Positions 1 through 11,454 of a DNA stretch of 64,000 bases are shown in pieces (position 1 is the first letter of the stretch; each line of letters begins with the position of its first letter). Source of the DNA: Tenrec ecaudatus (lineage: Eukaryota > Chordata > Mammalia > Afrosoricida > Tenrecidae). The position numbers and the translations under genes are program-made. The notes under the pieces are model-generated. The model searched no databases and had not been told where the DNA came from. It saw nothing but the letters and a program-made list of their open reading frames with translations. The stretch is taken from NCBI RefSeq assembly GCF_050624435.1, contig NC_134536.1, positions 130,602,758-130,666,757 of the forward strand. The letters are read 5' to 3'.

Positions 1-225
1 GCCTGGCGTCTCCCTTCACCCACCTTCCTGTTGCCCATCCCCCAGAGAGGAGGCTATATGTAGACCCCGAGATCAGTTCCCCCTTTCCACTCCCCCTTCT
101 CTCCTGGTATTGCCACTCTAACCGTTGGTCCTGAGGGGTTCATCTGTCCTAGACTCCCTGTGTTCCCAGATCCCAACTGCATCGCTGTGATCATGATAGT
201 TGGGGGTGGGGGGGATTGAACAACA
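1..225 (-). repeat. L1 3' UTR fragment, antisense, cut by the window edge
   Basis: This matches, in reverse orientation, the middle of the long L1 3' UTR repeated many times in this window (for example 13517-16010 and 29241-30320): the pyrimidine-rich block, the segment around 'atcagttccccctttcc' and the 'tcatgatagt' segment followed by a G-run. Its identity as L1 rests on the copy at 56855-58755, where the same UTR follows an ORF2 C-terminus. No gene is seen here. Confidence 0.75.
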
Positions 226-239
226 TCTTAAGGCAAGTA

Positions 240-558
240 TACACCCTGGCCAAGAGAGATTTATTCCAGGATTGTTAGTGTGACTCAGCTTTAGAAAATC
301 AATCAATATCCTGCACCATACTAACAAAACAAAGGGAGAGATCCACATGATTGTCTCAATAGATTCAGAAAAGGCTTTTGATAAAATTCAGAAAAGGATT
401 TTTTCTCAACCCCCCCCCCCCCAACAAGATAGAAGTAGTAGGGAAATTACTTAACACGATGAAGAGAATCTATGAAAAATCCACTGGCACCAGCATACCA
501 CATGGAGAAAGACTGAGAATCTTCCCCTTTAGAATGAGAATGAGACAGAGATACACCC
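240..558 (+). pseudogene. L1 ORF2 reverse-transcriptase fragment, 5' part
   Basis: Old L1 ORF2 sequence in sense orientation. The translation near 345-385 carries the L1 RT signature around 'EKAFDKI' (the usual motif is [10 protein letters not shown]), preceded by the 'ISIDSEKAF' context. The frame is broken by substitutions and by a C-run at 410-422. The fragment is interrupted at 559 by a family B repeat and resumes at 1249, so the two parts were one insertion before family B arrived. Non-functional. Confidence 0.75.
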
Positions 559-1248
559 TGTGATAGGTAGGCTTATTGTGCCAACCTGGCCAATAGGAAC
601 ATGTGGGATTAATCAGGTCGCAGTTTGATTGCAGGGCAAAGGGATAGATGTCTCAGTAAGGCCTGCCCCTCGCTCTCTTGCTCTCTGGTGATTGGTCCTG
701 CATATTGCTGCTTTAGCTAGTTCTCTGCCTCAACTTGTGAGCTACACTACTTGTGGGACAGCCAACCCATTGATTGTGTTACTAGAGCTTGAGGCTCCTT
801 TGAGACCTGCTTTGCCACACTGCTGATGTGTACATCACTCGAGCTTGCGGGCTGGTGGATCCTGTTATCTTGCATTGCTTGAGTTCAATATCCCATCTGG
901 GCCTGCTTGCCTGCTTCTCTAGACTCCTGAGCCACTAACTGTTGGTGACAAGACCTGCCTGCTGTTTGCTGCCTGTGGGCAGACTCTGCCTGCATTGCCT
1001 GAGGGAAAACTCAGCTGTCTACTTCCTTAATCTTGGTCCCAGCAGCCCAGTGAGTTGGAGGACTTTCAGTATATTAACTGTTTCATGGAAGTGAGTTGAA
1101 CTGAGCCCTCTGTACTGCTGTGCAGACTAACTAGCTGTTATATTCCTTTGTGCTGTATAACTCTATCCATATAGATAGATAGATAGATGATAGATAGATA
1201 GATAATAAACATCCTGATTTTGTTCTCTAGAGAAGCCTGCCTAACACA
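559..1248 (+). repeat. Unclassified repeat family B (0.69 kb), inserted in L1 ORF2
   Basis: A roughly 690-bp element whose reverse-oriented relative lies at 56096-56693. The ends are inverted and similar: TGTGATAGG on the left and CCTAACACA on the right. It contains a (GATA)n tract near 1166-1206 and a TCTAGAGAA motif near its right end that is shared with family A. It splits a single L1 ORF2 fragment. The TG...CA termini suggest an LTR, but I see no coding capacity and the flanks here show no clean target duplication. Classification is open. Confidence 0.6.
1166..1206. repeat. (GATA)n microsatellite
   Basis: Imperfect tandem ATAG/GATA units inside the family B element. The second family B copy has a short (TAGC)n tract at the equivalent place (56141-56155), so this is an internal unstable site of the family. 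Confidence 0.85.
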
Positions 1249-1670
1249 CAGTCACTCTCACCATTTCTAGTTAACATCATTCTGGAACCCCTCGTCAGAG
1301 CAGTAAGTCAAGAAAATGAAATAGCAAGTATCCAAACTGGAAAGGATGAAGTAAAGCTGTTTGCTGATGACATGACCCTACAGGCCCCCACTACTGTTGT
1401 TGAGTGCAACGCATCGGATCCTATGTAGAGAAAAATCCCAGAGAATGCACAGGTTATTAGCGCTAACAGGAAAAATTCAACATGCTTGCAGGTTATCAAA
1501 TCAACACATAAAACCATTGGGGTTTCCATACACTAATAACAAGAAATCTTAAAAATGAAGTTAAGAGAAGCATACCATTTGCAATAGCATTTGAAAACAA
1601 AAGAAAAATCTAGACCCAGTTCTAACCAGAAGTCTGCAGGAGATTGAATTCTACGAGGTAAAACTATGGC
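1249..1670 (+). pseudogene. L1 ORF2 reverse-transcriptase fragment, 3' part
   Basis: Continuation of the ORF2 fragment at 240-558. The sequence around 1260-1275 (the usual 'cactctcacc' context) leads into the RT catalytic region: the translation near 1350-1375 reads 'KLFADDMTL', where FADD is the L1 version of the YxDD active-site box. Stops and frameshifts are present (for example TAG near 1424). Non-functional. Confidence 0.75.
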
Positions 1671-1671
1671 A

Positions 1672-1895
1672 CACTGTGTGGAGGGACTAAAACCCAAATC
1701 AAACTCAGTGCCCCTGAGTTGTTGGCGACTCAGAGAGGGACCCATCAGGACAGGGTAGACCGGCCCTTTGTGAGTTTCCCAGACTGTACTCTTGACGGGA
1801 GTACATAGTCCGGTCTTTCTCCCAAAGAGCTCCCGGTGGTTCCAAACTGCTGACCTTACAGTTAGCAGCCCAGTTGGGAACCAGGGAACTGAACT
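1672..1895 (-). repeat. AfroSINE (tRNA-derived SINE), antisense
   Basis: Reverse complement of the afrotherian SINE seen throughout the window. It reads 'tcagtgcccctgagttgttggc' style 3' end, then the 'aagagctcccggtggttcc' A/B-box region, then 'gaccttacagttagcagccc' at the tRNA-like head. It lies just upstream of the CALM1 retrocopy. Confidence 0.8.
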
Positions 1896-1927
1896 AGATC
1901 TAAACAAATGGGAGGCTCACGCGTTTT

Positions 1928-1939
1928 AAGAGAGAAGAC
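1928..1939. repeat. 5' target-site duplication of the CALM1 retrocopy
   Basis: The 12 bases AAGAGAGAAGAC occur here and again directly after the poly(A) tract at 3567-3578. The preceding bases are TTTT, so the cut TTTT/AAGAGA fits the L1 endonuclease preference. This defines the retrocopy borders. Confidence 0.9.
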
Positions 1940-2037
1940 GAGTGGTGCTGGGAGTCTCGCGGACGCGTCGCCGTTACAAGCAGTGGGCAGCGGCGCAGGA
2001 GGCGACGGCACCGCGCACACCGCACCGGGCGCTCTAA

Positions 2038-2610
<573 letters not shown>

Positions 2611-3530
2611 AGACCTTCTTTCACCTCCTTCCTCCCCCCCCACTAGAAGAATCAAATTGAATCTTTTACTTACCTCTTGCAAAAAAAAAAGTTCATTTAT
2701 TCATTGTTTCTGTATAGCAAAACTGAATGTCAAAAGTACCTTCTGTCCATGCGCGCGTGCGCACACACATACACACACAAATCTGCATGTATTGGTTGGT
2801 GGTCCTGTCCCCTAAAGATCAAGCTACACATCAGTTTTACAATATCAATACTTGGACGAACCTTACTGGTAAGGAAGCTCTCAGTGGGCTCCTTCAGGAA
2901 CCGTTTGCTAACGGCGCGCACACTGTCTGGGCTGGCCAGTTTCCCATGCATGCGGCTTGACAATTGAGCACAGTCAGGCATTTGTATGAAAACTGAAAAA
3001 AAAAATATATATATATAACAAAAAAAAGAAAAAAATCTAAAACCTGTTCAAATGGGTTCGAGTTCAATTTGTTTAGCCTAAATTGTCGTAGCTGGTTTAC
3101 CGAAAACAAACACAATTTAAATGGGTGTACCTCAGGATGACGTGCAGAGGGAGGGGGTTAAGGGTGGGTGGGGGTAGCCTGTTGAAATGTGGCCCCACTG
3201 CTTTGGAGGGTCCTCTGAGACACCCCTGGGCTCCAACACATGGTGGCGGTGACACCCCCTGCCTGCCTGCCTGCACTGGCCTAGTACCTTATTTGTGCTC
3301 TGGGGCCCGGCGGGCACTGTCCCCACCAGTTTTTAAAAAGAAACCTTTACCAAGGGGCATCTTTGGACTCTGTTTTAAAACAAAAATTCAAACAAAACCC
3401 CTCCGAACCGTGACTTGGAGTCGGCTGTGGCCGTGGCCGTGGCCCTCAGCACAGCCACCGACACTGCTGTTCAGAAATTACCATTGACGTCCATTCCAAG
3501 TTGTAAGTGCTAGTCTCTCTTTTTTTTTCC

Positions 3531-3536
3531 AATAAA
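3531..3536 (+). terminator. Poly(A) signal AATAAA of the CALM1 retrocopy
   Basis: AATAAA 15 bases before the genomic A-tract at 3551-3568, the right spacing for the 3' end of the source mRNA. Confidence 0.85.
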
Positions 3537-3578
3537 AGACCATTAACTTAAAAAAAAAAAAAAAAAAAGAGAGAAGAC

Positions 3579-4190
3579 AGACACAGAACTTATTAGGAAG
3601 GTAACACTGTGTTCTGGCTAGTTGACTCCTACCATCCCTTTAAAAAGTCTTTTATTTTAAAATGGTGTTCCATTCAAACCAAGTTGCAAAGTTTGTAGAG
3701 AAAGGTCCCAACTACACAATACTCAGCCCCTCCCTCCTCTCTCCCAGTGGAGAGATTGAACATAATTACAATACAGTAATTTTCAAACAGGGAGTTTGAT
3801 ATTAGATATAATGTGTGTGTGTGTGCGCGCGCGCATCTGTGGATGTCTCTGTCCTTCTCTCACATGCGCAGATCCATGTAACCGCCCCTGCAATCAAGAC
3901 ACAGCACTGTGCCAGCACCACAGAGACCTTGCTGAGCTACTCCTTCATAGTCTTGCTGTCTCAACATTCTTATCCCCAGCTGAAGCAAACCCAGCAAAAC
4001 AGATCCCTCTTCCACAGCGTCCCACTGCACGTGTGCAGAGTAGAACTACATTCCAGAGAGTTCTCAAGGTTGGGACCCCGTGCAAGCAGACCTGCAGGCT
4101 TTTATTTTGGGCGAAGGGGGGTTGAAGCTAGCTACCTCCAGATGGGTTGGACCCAGCAAGCCTTCAGCTAATGATCAATTGCTTTCCTGT
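3579..4190. other. Non-coding stretch, no gene seen
   Basis: Flanking DNA after the CALM1 retrocopy. It holds a short (TG)n(CG)n tract near 3812-3833. Open frames here are short and show no known family. Nothing else recognised. Confidence 0.6.
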
Positions 4191-4309
4191 TTGTTCTGCC
4201 CGCAGACACCTCTCATCACCTGACAACCATTGGTGTGTTTTATTTTAAGCCCATAGTTTTGCCTTGATCTTGCATAGATTCGCCCAGTGAAATAATGCAT
4301 CATTTGATT

Positions 4310-4602
4310 TCGTACGAGCTGCTTCTGATTTGGGTCATGTACTTTGGACATGTTGTCAGGAGAGACCAGGGCCTGAGAAGGCCATGACGCTTGGTAGAGC
4401 AGAGGGTCCGTGAAAAGAGGAAGGCCCTCCAGGACACGGGCGGGCCCAGTGGCTGCAGCAACAGGCTCCAATATAACCACACTTGTGAGGATGGAGCGGG
4501 ACTTGGCAGGGTTTCCTTCCGATGTGCACAGGGTGGCTATGGGGAGGAGCCAACTCAACACCACCTAGCCATAACAACCACAACAACAACATCATGGCTT
4601 TA
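4310..4602 (+). repeat. RTE-clade LINE, 3' terminal fragment
   Basis: Sense copy of the 3' end of the afrotherian RTE LINE. The translation near 4337-4420 resembles the end of RTE ORF2 ('YFGHVV' then 'LRR'), followed by the conserved 'gaggatggagcgggacttggcaggg' style segment and an (ACA)n tail at about 4574-4590. The same 3' region occurs at 10380-10480. A young L1 UTR piece abuts it. Confidence 0.75.
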
Positions 4603-4995
4603 CCATCCTGAAAATGTGGCACAGAATGAAATCATAGTGGGTGCACAAGCAAATGTGGTGAAGAAAGCTGATGGTGCCCGGCTATCAAAAGATATAGCAT
4701 CTGGTGTCTTAAAGGCTTAAGTGAAATAAGCGACCATCTAGCAGAGAAGCAACAAGCCTACATGGAAGAAGCACACCAGCCCATGCAATCATGAGGTGTT
4801 TACAGGATCAGGTAACAGGCATCAGAAGACCAAAAACAAATATACACACACACACACAAACAAATATATGGTTAAAAATGAGGGGGTTCGGAGCAGAGAC
4901 CCAAACCCATCTGTAGACAATGGGACATTCCCTCACAGAAGGGTCACAAAGAAGGGATGAGTCAACCGACATTTCTTCTGCTTCCTCCAAGAACA
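4603..4995 (+). repeat. L1 3' UTR fragment, sense
   Basis: Contains the L1 UTR landmarks 'gctgatggtgcc', 'ctatcaaaagatatagcatc', 'cttaaaggctt', 'gcaacaagcctacatggaag' and 'gaggtgtttacaggatcagg', in the same order as the copies at 8205-9462 and 18881-19722. No poly(A) end is present, so the 3' part was lost. Confidence 0.75.
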
Positions 4996-4999
4996 GCCC

Positions 5000-5075
5000 A
5001 TATGGCGGTTCTACTCTGTCATAGAGGGCCGCGGAGAGTCACACGAACTCAGTGGCACTGAACTAAACAACAGGT
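5000..5075 (+). repeat. AfroSINE 3' fragment
   Basis: The segment 'ggttctactctgtcatagag', then 'gtcacacgaactcagtggca', corresponds to the AfroSINE 3' half ('gttctactctgtcctatagg' and 'gactcgatggca' in better copies). Confidence 0.55.
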
Positions 5076-5109
5076 ACACAGAGACAACTCACCTTGGCCT
5101 CCCTCAGCA

Positions 5110-6110
5110 TCTTCCCAATGGCTGGTGACGTTGACCATTGTTTCATGCGCGCTCTGCCACCTGGATATCCACTTCAGTAAAATATCTGTCCGTCTTCCAC
5201 CCACTTTCTAACTTTTTTTTATTGCTGAGTTTGAAAAGTTCTTTATATTTGAGATATGAGCCCTTTGTCATACATATGATTGGCCAGCAATTTCGGGGTG
5301 CAGTTTGTCTTTCTGTCCTTTTAGGAGGGCCTCCTGCAGAGCAAACATTTTACCTTCTGATGAAACCTGATTTCTTGATGTTTTAATCTTCTTTCGTTCT
5401 CTCATGGATCATGCTTTTGGTGTCTTGATGAAGAACTCTTCAACCCAGGTCTCAGGGGTTGACTCTTTGCAACCTTGCATAATGTTGGTAGTTTTACACA
5501 GAAATCTACGGTCCATTTTGAGTAAATTTTTGTATAAAGCAAGGCCTAGATTGAGGTTCCTCTTTTGCTTATGAATATACAATTGCTCCAGCACCATTTG
5601 TTGAAAAGATTATCTTCCCTCCATTGAACTGCTTTTGCACTTTTGCACCTCAGCCAAAAATAAGTTAGTTTTTGGGCTCTCTGTTCTGTTCCACTGATCA
5701 ATGTGCCTATTGTTCTACTAATATCATATAACCACACAATAATGCCTATCCTTCTACTAATGCCATATAACCATATAATAAGTTTCGAGATCAGGTAACA
5801 TGATATCTCTGAGTTTATTCTCCTTTTTCAGAATTATTTTAGCTCTTCTAATTCCTTTATCAAACAGTAATGTTAGGATAATTTTGTCTCTGTCTATTAA
5901 AAAATCTTGCTGGGAGTTTTAGGAAATTCAATAAACTTGTACATCTATTTTGGGAGAACTGACATCTTTACTACCTTGGGTTTTGCAATTCATGAACATT
6001 CTTATGAGTTATATCTTCAAAAAAATGTTTCCCCCTTTCATCATCATTTCATAGTTTTCAGCATAGAAGCCCATGACATGCGTTACAAGATTTATACTTA
6101 AATGTTTCAT
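5110..6110 (-). repeat. Old L1 fragment, antisense
   Basis: An ancient mammalian L1 segment in reverse orientation, recognisable from 'ttgctgagtttgaaaagttctttata' style wording and from 'gagccctttgtcatacatatgattggc' and 'ctccagcaccatttgttgaaaagat'. A younger, better preserved copy of the same part of L1 lies at 45230-45840. No open frame of note. Confidence 0.7.
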
Positions 6111-6159
6111 CTTTTTTTGAGAGATTATAAGTTGTATTATATCTTCTGTTGCAGTTTTT

Positions 6160-6288
6160 ATGTACATTATGGGTTGAATTTTGTGCCCCCTCAAATATGT
6201 CCTCTAATTCTCATATCTGTGGCTGTAATACTGTTTGGGAAGTGGGTTTCATTTATGATGTTAATAAGGTCTTATCATTATAGCGCGT
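6160..6288 (+). repeat. MaLR-like LTR remnant, left part
   Basis: The wording around 6168-6280 ('atgggttgaattttgtgccccctcaaa', then 'tactgtttgggaagtgggtt') resembles mammal-wide ERVL-MaLR LTRs. It is interrupted at 6289 by a family A repeat and seems to continue at 6781. Confidence 0.45.
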
Positions 6289-6780
6289 TGTGTTAGTCCG
6301 GGTGGACTAGAGAAAACAATTCATAGGCACTCATATGTGTGTAAGAGAGAACTTTATATCAAAGATCAATTGTTCATTAAGAAAACATCCCAGCCTAGTC
6401 CAGATCAAGTCCATAAGTCCAATATTACCCCATATGTCGATGTTAGTCCATAAATTCCTCTTTAGACTCAAGCAGCTGTGCAATGATGCTGAATGCAGGA
6501 AGATCACAGGCCAGTGGGTAGAGAGTCTTGTGGATCTAGTGGTGGTGGAAGCATCTTAGCACTGGTGTGGGTCTCCATGTGGCTCCTCCAGCTCCAAGGC
6601 CCTGGCTGCCATCAGCATAGCTCCATGAGGCTTGTCAACAGGAAGACAAAGCAGAGTGTCTGTGTGTCTCTGGCCTCCAGTGAGCTATTTATCAGCTTGA
6701 GGTCATCAAGCTGAGACCTGGTTAACAGGCTAGACTCCACCCCTTCAAAAATTGACAGGAGATTATGTAACTGCCACACA
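6289..6780 (+). repeat. Unclassified repeat family A (0.49 kb), sense
   Basis: Best-bordered copy of a family with seven members in this window (also 11455-11935, 20050-20490 reverse, 31597-32070, 38575-38996 reverse, 39163-39665, 46395-46741 reverse). It begins TGTGTTAGTCC, continues with 'gactagagaaaacaattcat', an internal 'tcttgtggatctagtggtgg' core, and ends '...ctgccacaca'. No coding capacity. The TG...CA ends would suit an LTR; a DNA transposon derivative cannot be excluded. Confidence 0.65.
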
Positions 6781-6990
6781 TGTGATCCTAAATCTAATCA
6801 TTTCTGAGTCACAGGAAGTAGCATACACTCAGAGACAGGGAGCACACACAGGGAAGCTAGAAGCCAGGTAGAGATTGCCAAGGAGCTGAGGGATGCCGGG
6901 CTACAGAAAGAGAGACATCATACAGCCTGGCTTCACAGCCAGTGCCTTGAATTTGGATTTCTAGTCTCTTAAACTACTAAATAACTCATA
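6781..6990 (+). repeat. MaLR-like LTR remnant, right part
   Basis: Probable continuation of 6160-6288 beyond the family A insertion: 'tgatcctaaatctaatcatttctgag', then a purine-rich stretch and 'cttcacagccagtgccttga'. Low sequence support. Confidence 0.4.
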
Positions 6991-8204
6991 TGTTACCATC
7001 GGCTTATAGTACTTCTCTTACAGTAGCACCAGAAAATGAAGACACTTATTGCTAATGTATAGAAATGCAATTGACTTTTTAAAAAATGTTGTTCTTGCAC
7101 TATATGAACTTATAGAACTCACTTATTAGTTTTATTTTAAAAATATATTTCTTGGGATGTTCTACAATCTTGTCATCTGCAAGTGAGGATGTTTTCTTTC
7201 TTTCTTTTTCAACCACATCATATTTCCCTCTCATGCCTCAGTGCATTTGAACCATGTTGTGTTTGACTAAGATAATCTGTGGCTTGAATTTCCTAGTGCC
7301 TATCCTGTTTGGAGTTTGCTTATCTTCTTCACCACTATTTGAATACTTTTCCAGCCCCATCCTCATCCTTTGAGGTCTCTGATGATACAAATGTTTGGTC
7401 TTTTGCCAAAGTTCCCCATGTCCATGCAGTTCTGCTTTTTCAGTCCCTCCCATTGGCTTCAGGGTCCTTAGACCCAGTTCAGATGCGGAGGCAAGGAGAA
7501 AGGCATTATGGGGAGGCTGGTGAAGAGGGCATCGTTTCCTCAAATCTGTTCCCATTTGATCACCCCATCAGTAGACTGCAGAGTCAGATGACTCTAGCAA
7601 TTGGACAGCCAAAAAGGAGGAACACACTTAGCATATCTCAAGCTGCAAGAAATGAAGGGGGCAAAAAAGCATCCCTCAGATTGAAATATTGAAGGACGGG
7701 GAGAATATTGAACAATGCAGGAAACATCCAAAAACAAAGCAAACACAAAATGATGGAAGGAATGCATGGAGTCCCTGTACCAATAAGAATCACTTCACAC
7801 TCCCTGTACCAACAAGAATCACAGTGTCCAATCCCTTCAGAAGGTGGCATCTGATCAAGGTTTCACAGGATTGAAGGAAGAAGTCCAAGTGCACTGAAGG
7901 CATTGGCCCAAATCAAGGCTCCAGGAACGTGTGCCACACCAATCAAAATGTTTCACCAAGCTGATACAACCTGGGGAACACATCCTAGCCTATGCCAGAA
8001 AGTGGGAAAGATAGCTCCCTGTCCAAAGGGCTGGAAGAGATCCATGTGTGTCCCAATGGAATATGGAAATGATCGAACACTATCATTAATATCACATGCA
8101 AGTAAATTTTTGTTAAAGATCATTTTAAAATAGCCACAGCAGTACATTGACATGGACCAGAAATGGCCAGAGACTCAGGCCAGATTCAGAAGACAGGATT
8201 AGGA
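6991..8204. other. Non-coding stretch with an L1-like remnant
   Basis: About 7300-7480 reads like an old antisense L1 segment ('tttgcttatcttcttcacc' through 'ctttgaggtctctgatg'). A short direct duplication ('ccctgtaccaa.aagaatcac') occurs near 7775 and 7802. No gene or other element was recognised. Confidence 0.45.
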
Positions 8205-9462
8205 AAGGAAATGGTGTTAACCAACCCAGGGACAAGGGAACAAGTGATCCAAAATCAGTGACAAGGAGGGTGTAAGAGTCTTGGTAGGGATTGATCAAGG
8301 GCAATGTAACTGAGAGGAATTACTGAGACCCAAATGAAAGCTGAACATGATAGTGGGACAAGAGGAAAGTTAAAGGAAATAGAGGAAAGAGCTAGGAGTC
8401 AAAGGGCATTTATAGCGATCTAAATACAGGTATGCACATATGTAAATATATTTATATATGAGGATGGAGAAATAGATCTATGTGCATATATTTATAGGTT
8501 TAGTATAAAGGTAGCAGATGGACATTGCGCCTCCACTCAAGTACTCCCTCAATGCAAGAACACTTTGTCCTATTAACCTGGCATTCCATGATGCTCACCT
8601 TCCCAACACAATCCCTGAAGATAAATATGTGCATATGCAAATGTGGTGAAGAAAGCTGATGATGCCGGCTATCAAAAGATATAGCTTCTGGGGGCTTACA
8701 TACTTGAAGGTAAACAAGCAGCCATCTAGCTCAAAAGCAACAAAGCCCACATGGAAGAAGCTCGCCAACCTGTGTGATCAATAGGTGTCGAAGGGATCAG
8801 TTATCAGGCATCAAAGAACAAAAATAAATCATGTCATTGTGAATGAGAAGAAGTGCAGTTTGGTGACCCAAAGCCCATCCGTATGCAACTGGACATCCCC
8901 TTACAGAAGGGTCTCGGGGAGGAGACAAGCCAGACATGTGCAGTGTAGCAATGATGAAACATACAACTTTCCTCTAGTTCCTAAATGCTCCCCACCACCC
9001 CTATCATGATTCCAATCCTACCTTACAAATCCGGCTAGACCAGAGGATGTACACTGGTACAGATAGGAACTGGAAACACAGGGAATCCAGGACAGATGAC
9101 CCCTTCAGGACCAGTGGTGAGAGTGGCGATATTGGGAGGGTGGAGGGAAGGTGGGGTAGAAAGGGGGAACCCGTAACAAGGATCTACATGTGACCTCCTC
9201 CCTGGGGGATGGACAATAGAAAAGTGGGTGAAGGGAGACAGTGGATGATATAAGATATGAAAATAATAATAATTTATAAATTATCAAGGGTTCATGAGGG
9301 AGGAGGAGTGGGGAAGGAGGGGAAAAATAAGGAGCTGATACCAAGGGCTCAAGTAGAAAGCAAATGTTTTGAGAACGATGAGGGCAACAAATGCTCAAAT
9401 GTGCTTGACACACAATGGATGTGTGTATGGATTGTGATAAGAGTTGTATGAGCCCCCAATCA
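8205..9462 (+). repeat. L1 long 3' UTR, sense, near-complete 3' end
   Basis: A 5'-truncated L1 consisting of UTR only. Landmarks in order: 'gtgttaaccaacccagggac', 'gaaagttaaaggaaatagagg', 'gtggtgaagaaagctgatg', 'agcaacaaagcccacatgg', 'cctcctccctgggggatgg', 'gataatttataa' (in reverse wording) and the terminal 'attgtgataagagttgtatg' followed by 'agcccccaatcaaa'. It directly abuts an RTE fragment at 9463. Confidence 0.85.
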
Positions 9463-10500
9463 AATGATCAGAAACAGAAGACAGAATTGAAGACTATGAT
9501 TGCTGACATCAGATGGGTCTTGGCCCAAAGCAGAGAATACCAGAAAGATGTTTACTCGTGTTTCATTGACTCTGCAAAGGCATTTGACTGTGGGTCATAA
9601 TAAACTATGACTGACCTTGCCAAGAATGGAAATTTCAAAACACTTCTCACTCATGTGGAACCTGCACATTTGTCAAGAGCCAGTTGTTCAAACAACACAA
9701 GGGAAAATCAGGGAATGTGTGCAGTCTGAGTTATATCATTTCACCATACTTACTCAATCGATATGCTGATCACACAAGGCAAGAAGTTGTCCATATGAAC
9801 CGGGGCTGGGCATCCGTTTTGAACCAGGGCTTATTAACAACCTGTGCTATGCATAACACAACCGTGCTGATGTAAGGAAGACCAGTCTTCGCAACTGGAC
9901 CGATAGACAGCATCATGAGAAGTGGAGAAAAGATGGAAATTGTCAAGGATTTAATTTTGCCCGGATCAATGCTTAGGGACTCAGCCGTCAAGGGATCCAA
10001 AGAAGCATTTCCTTGGGCCAATCTATGTCAGACCTCTTGAACGTGTTGAAGAGCCAGGATGGCACTTGGAGCACTCAGGTGCCCTGGACCCAAGCCAGAA
10101 TGTCTTCCTTGGCCCCACCTGCATGTGAAACCCGGCTGATGAATAAGGTGGGGCGGGAGAAGAATGGATTCATTTGAATTCTGGTGGTGGTGGAAAATAT
10201 GGAAAAGACCATGGACTGCCAGAAATCAAACAAATCTGTCTTGAGAAAGTACAGCCAGGATGCCCTTTAGAAGCAATGAGGGCCAAGACTGTCTACGTGT
10301 TTTAGACATGTCCTTGGGAAAGGACATGATGCAAAACAACAACAAAGGAAACTCCTTAACAGGAGGGATGGGCAGTGACTGCAACAAGGAACTCAAACAT
10401 AGCACCGCCCGTGAGGATGGAGCCGGGGTGGGCAGGGTTTTGTGCTGCGGCAAGAGGTTCACCAAGAACCGGAACCGAGGCCACCGCATCTAGCCGCGAG
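9463..10500 (+). pseudogene. RTE-clade LINE, RT to 3' end, decayed
   Basis: Sense RTE fragment. The frame at 9500-9590 translates to 'IADIRWVLAQSREYQKDVYSCFIDSAKAFDC', cut here to its key parts: RW, EYQKD, YxCFIDxAKAFDC. These match the RT fingers/palm region of RTE/BovB LINEs, where FIDYAKAFDCV is typical. Many stops and indels follow. The 3' part contains the same 'gaggatggagccggggtggg' segment as 4480-4510. AfroSINEs are thought to rely on RTE machinery. Confidence 0.8.
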
Positions 10501-10559
10501 AACTGCGTTTCCACCAACTTCTCGGTCTACCCACTTGCTCACACCGCTCATGACCAATC

Positions 10560-10813
10560 TCTCAGATTTTTATTAATTTATGGGTGAAAGTGATGCCCAC
10601 TGCTGTTTCAATATGCAATTTCCCATTTCCAGATCAGATGGAGCCTATCTGTCTCAGATTCCTTTCTCAGGAGTGTTTCTGTGGGTGCTGCTGCTACCCT
10701 TTTTCTTTCGGATGGTGGCCTTTTTTTCTGGCCGAGTTTGCACATCCCTTCTCCAGCCTGGATGCCCATCTTTTGTGCAACATTTATATTGTGTTTCTTC
10801 TTTCTTTCTTTCT
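10560..10813. other. Non-coding stretch, nothing recognised
   Basis: Sequence between the RTE fragment and a microsatellite. It is pyrimidine-rich towards the right. Apparent open frames come from the adjacent triplet repeat. Confidence 0.4.
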
Positions 10814-10882
10814 CCCTCCTCCTCCTCCTCCTCCTCCTCCTCCTCCTCCTCCTCCTCCTCCTCCTCCTCCTCCTTCTTCTTC
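10814..10882. repeat. (TCC)n/(TTC)n microsatellite at an L1 tail
   Basis: About 20 tandem TCC units grading into TTC. It directly adjoins the 3' end of an antisense L1 at 10883, so it probably grew from the poly(A) tail (poly(T) in this orientation). It creates spurious Ser-, Pro-, Leu- and Glu-rich frames. Confidence 0.9.
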
Positions 10883-11055
10883 ACATCATTTTCTGGAGGC
10901 CTCTTACAGCTCTTATCACAATCCAGACACCAATTGTATCAAACACATTTGTACATACGTTGCTATCATAATTTCCTAAACATTTACATTCTATTTGAGC
11001 CCTTGGTATCAGCCCCTCTTTCCTCCCTCCCCCCCTATCTTCCACCCTGATGCTG
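10883..11055 (-). repeat. L1 3' end, antisense
   Basis: Reverse-oriented L1 3' terminus: 'cttacagctcttatcacaat', 'aattgtatcaaacacatttg', 'catttacattctatttgagc', then 'ccttggtatcagc'. Only about 170 bp was retained. Confidence 0.85.
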
Positions 11056-11064
11056 TGTTTCTTA

Positions 11065-11245
11065 TCCTCCCACCGTTGTACGGTGGTGTCCTGGTGGCCC
11101 TGTCAGGTAAGCGTTGGACTGCTCATGGCAATGTCAGTGGTCCAAACCCACAGCCAGCTCTGCAGGGGAAAGACGAGGCTCTCGGGTGCAGGGTTTCTCT
11201 GAGTCAGAATGGCCTCAGTGGAAGTAGGATTGGTTGGGGTTCTTC
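11065..11245 (+). repeat. AfroSINE, sense
   Basis: tRNA-like head 'cctggtggccctgtcaggta', 'ttggactgctcatgg', the 'gtggtccaaaccca' B-box region, then 'aggggaaagacgaggctc' and a shortened 3' part ('gagtcagaatggcctcagtgg'). Confidence 0.75.
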
Positions 11246-11454
11246 ACTTTCTTTCTTTCTTTTTTTTTTTTAAGCATCTATCATCTTTCAGCATTGGTTC
11301 AAACTGGTTTTGTTACAGGGGGGACATTCAAGGTGTTGGGCCTCTTCTCCCATAGTTCTTGTCCTGGTTGAGAGAAAGAATTCAGACAAGAGGCACCGTT
11401 CAGGCCAGAGTCAAAGAAAAGGTTTGACTGGAACGAGTGAGATTGACAGAGATA

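Noticed and set aside
10580-11050. Ser-, Pro- and Leu-rich frames, and the Glu-rich frame on the other strand
   Set aside because: Products of the (TCC)n microsatellite.
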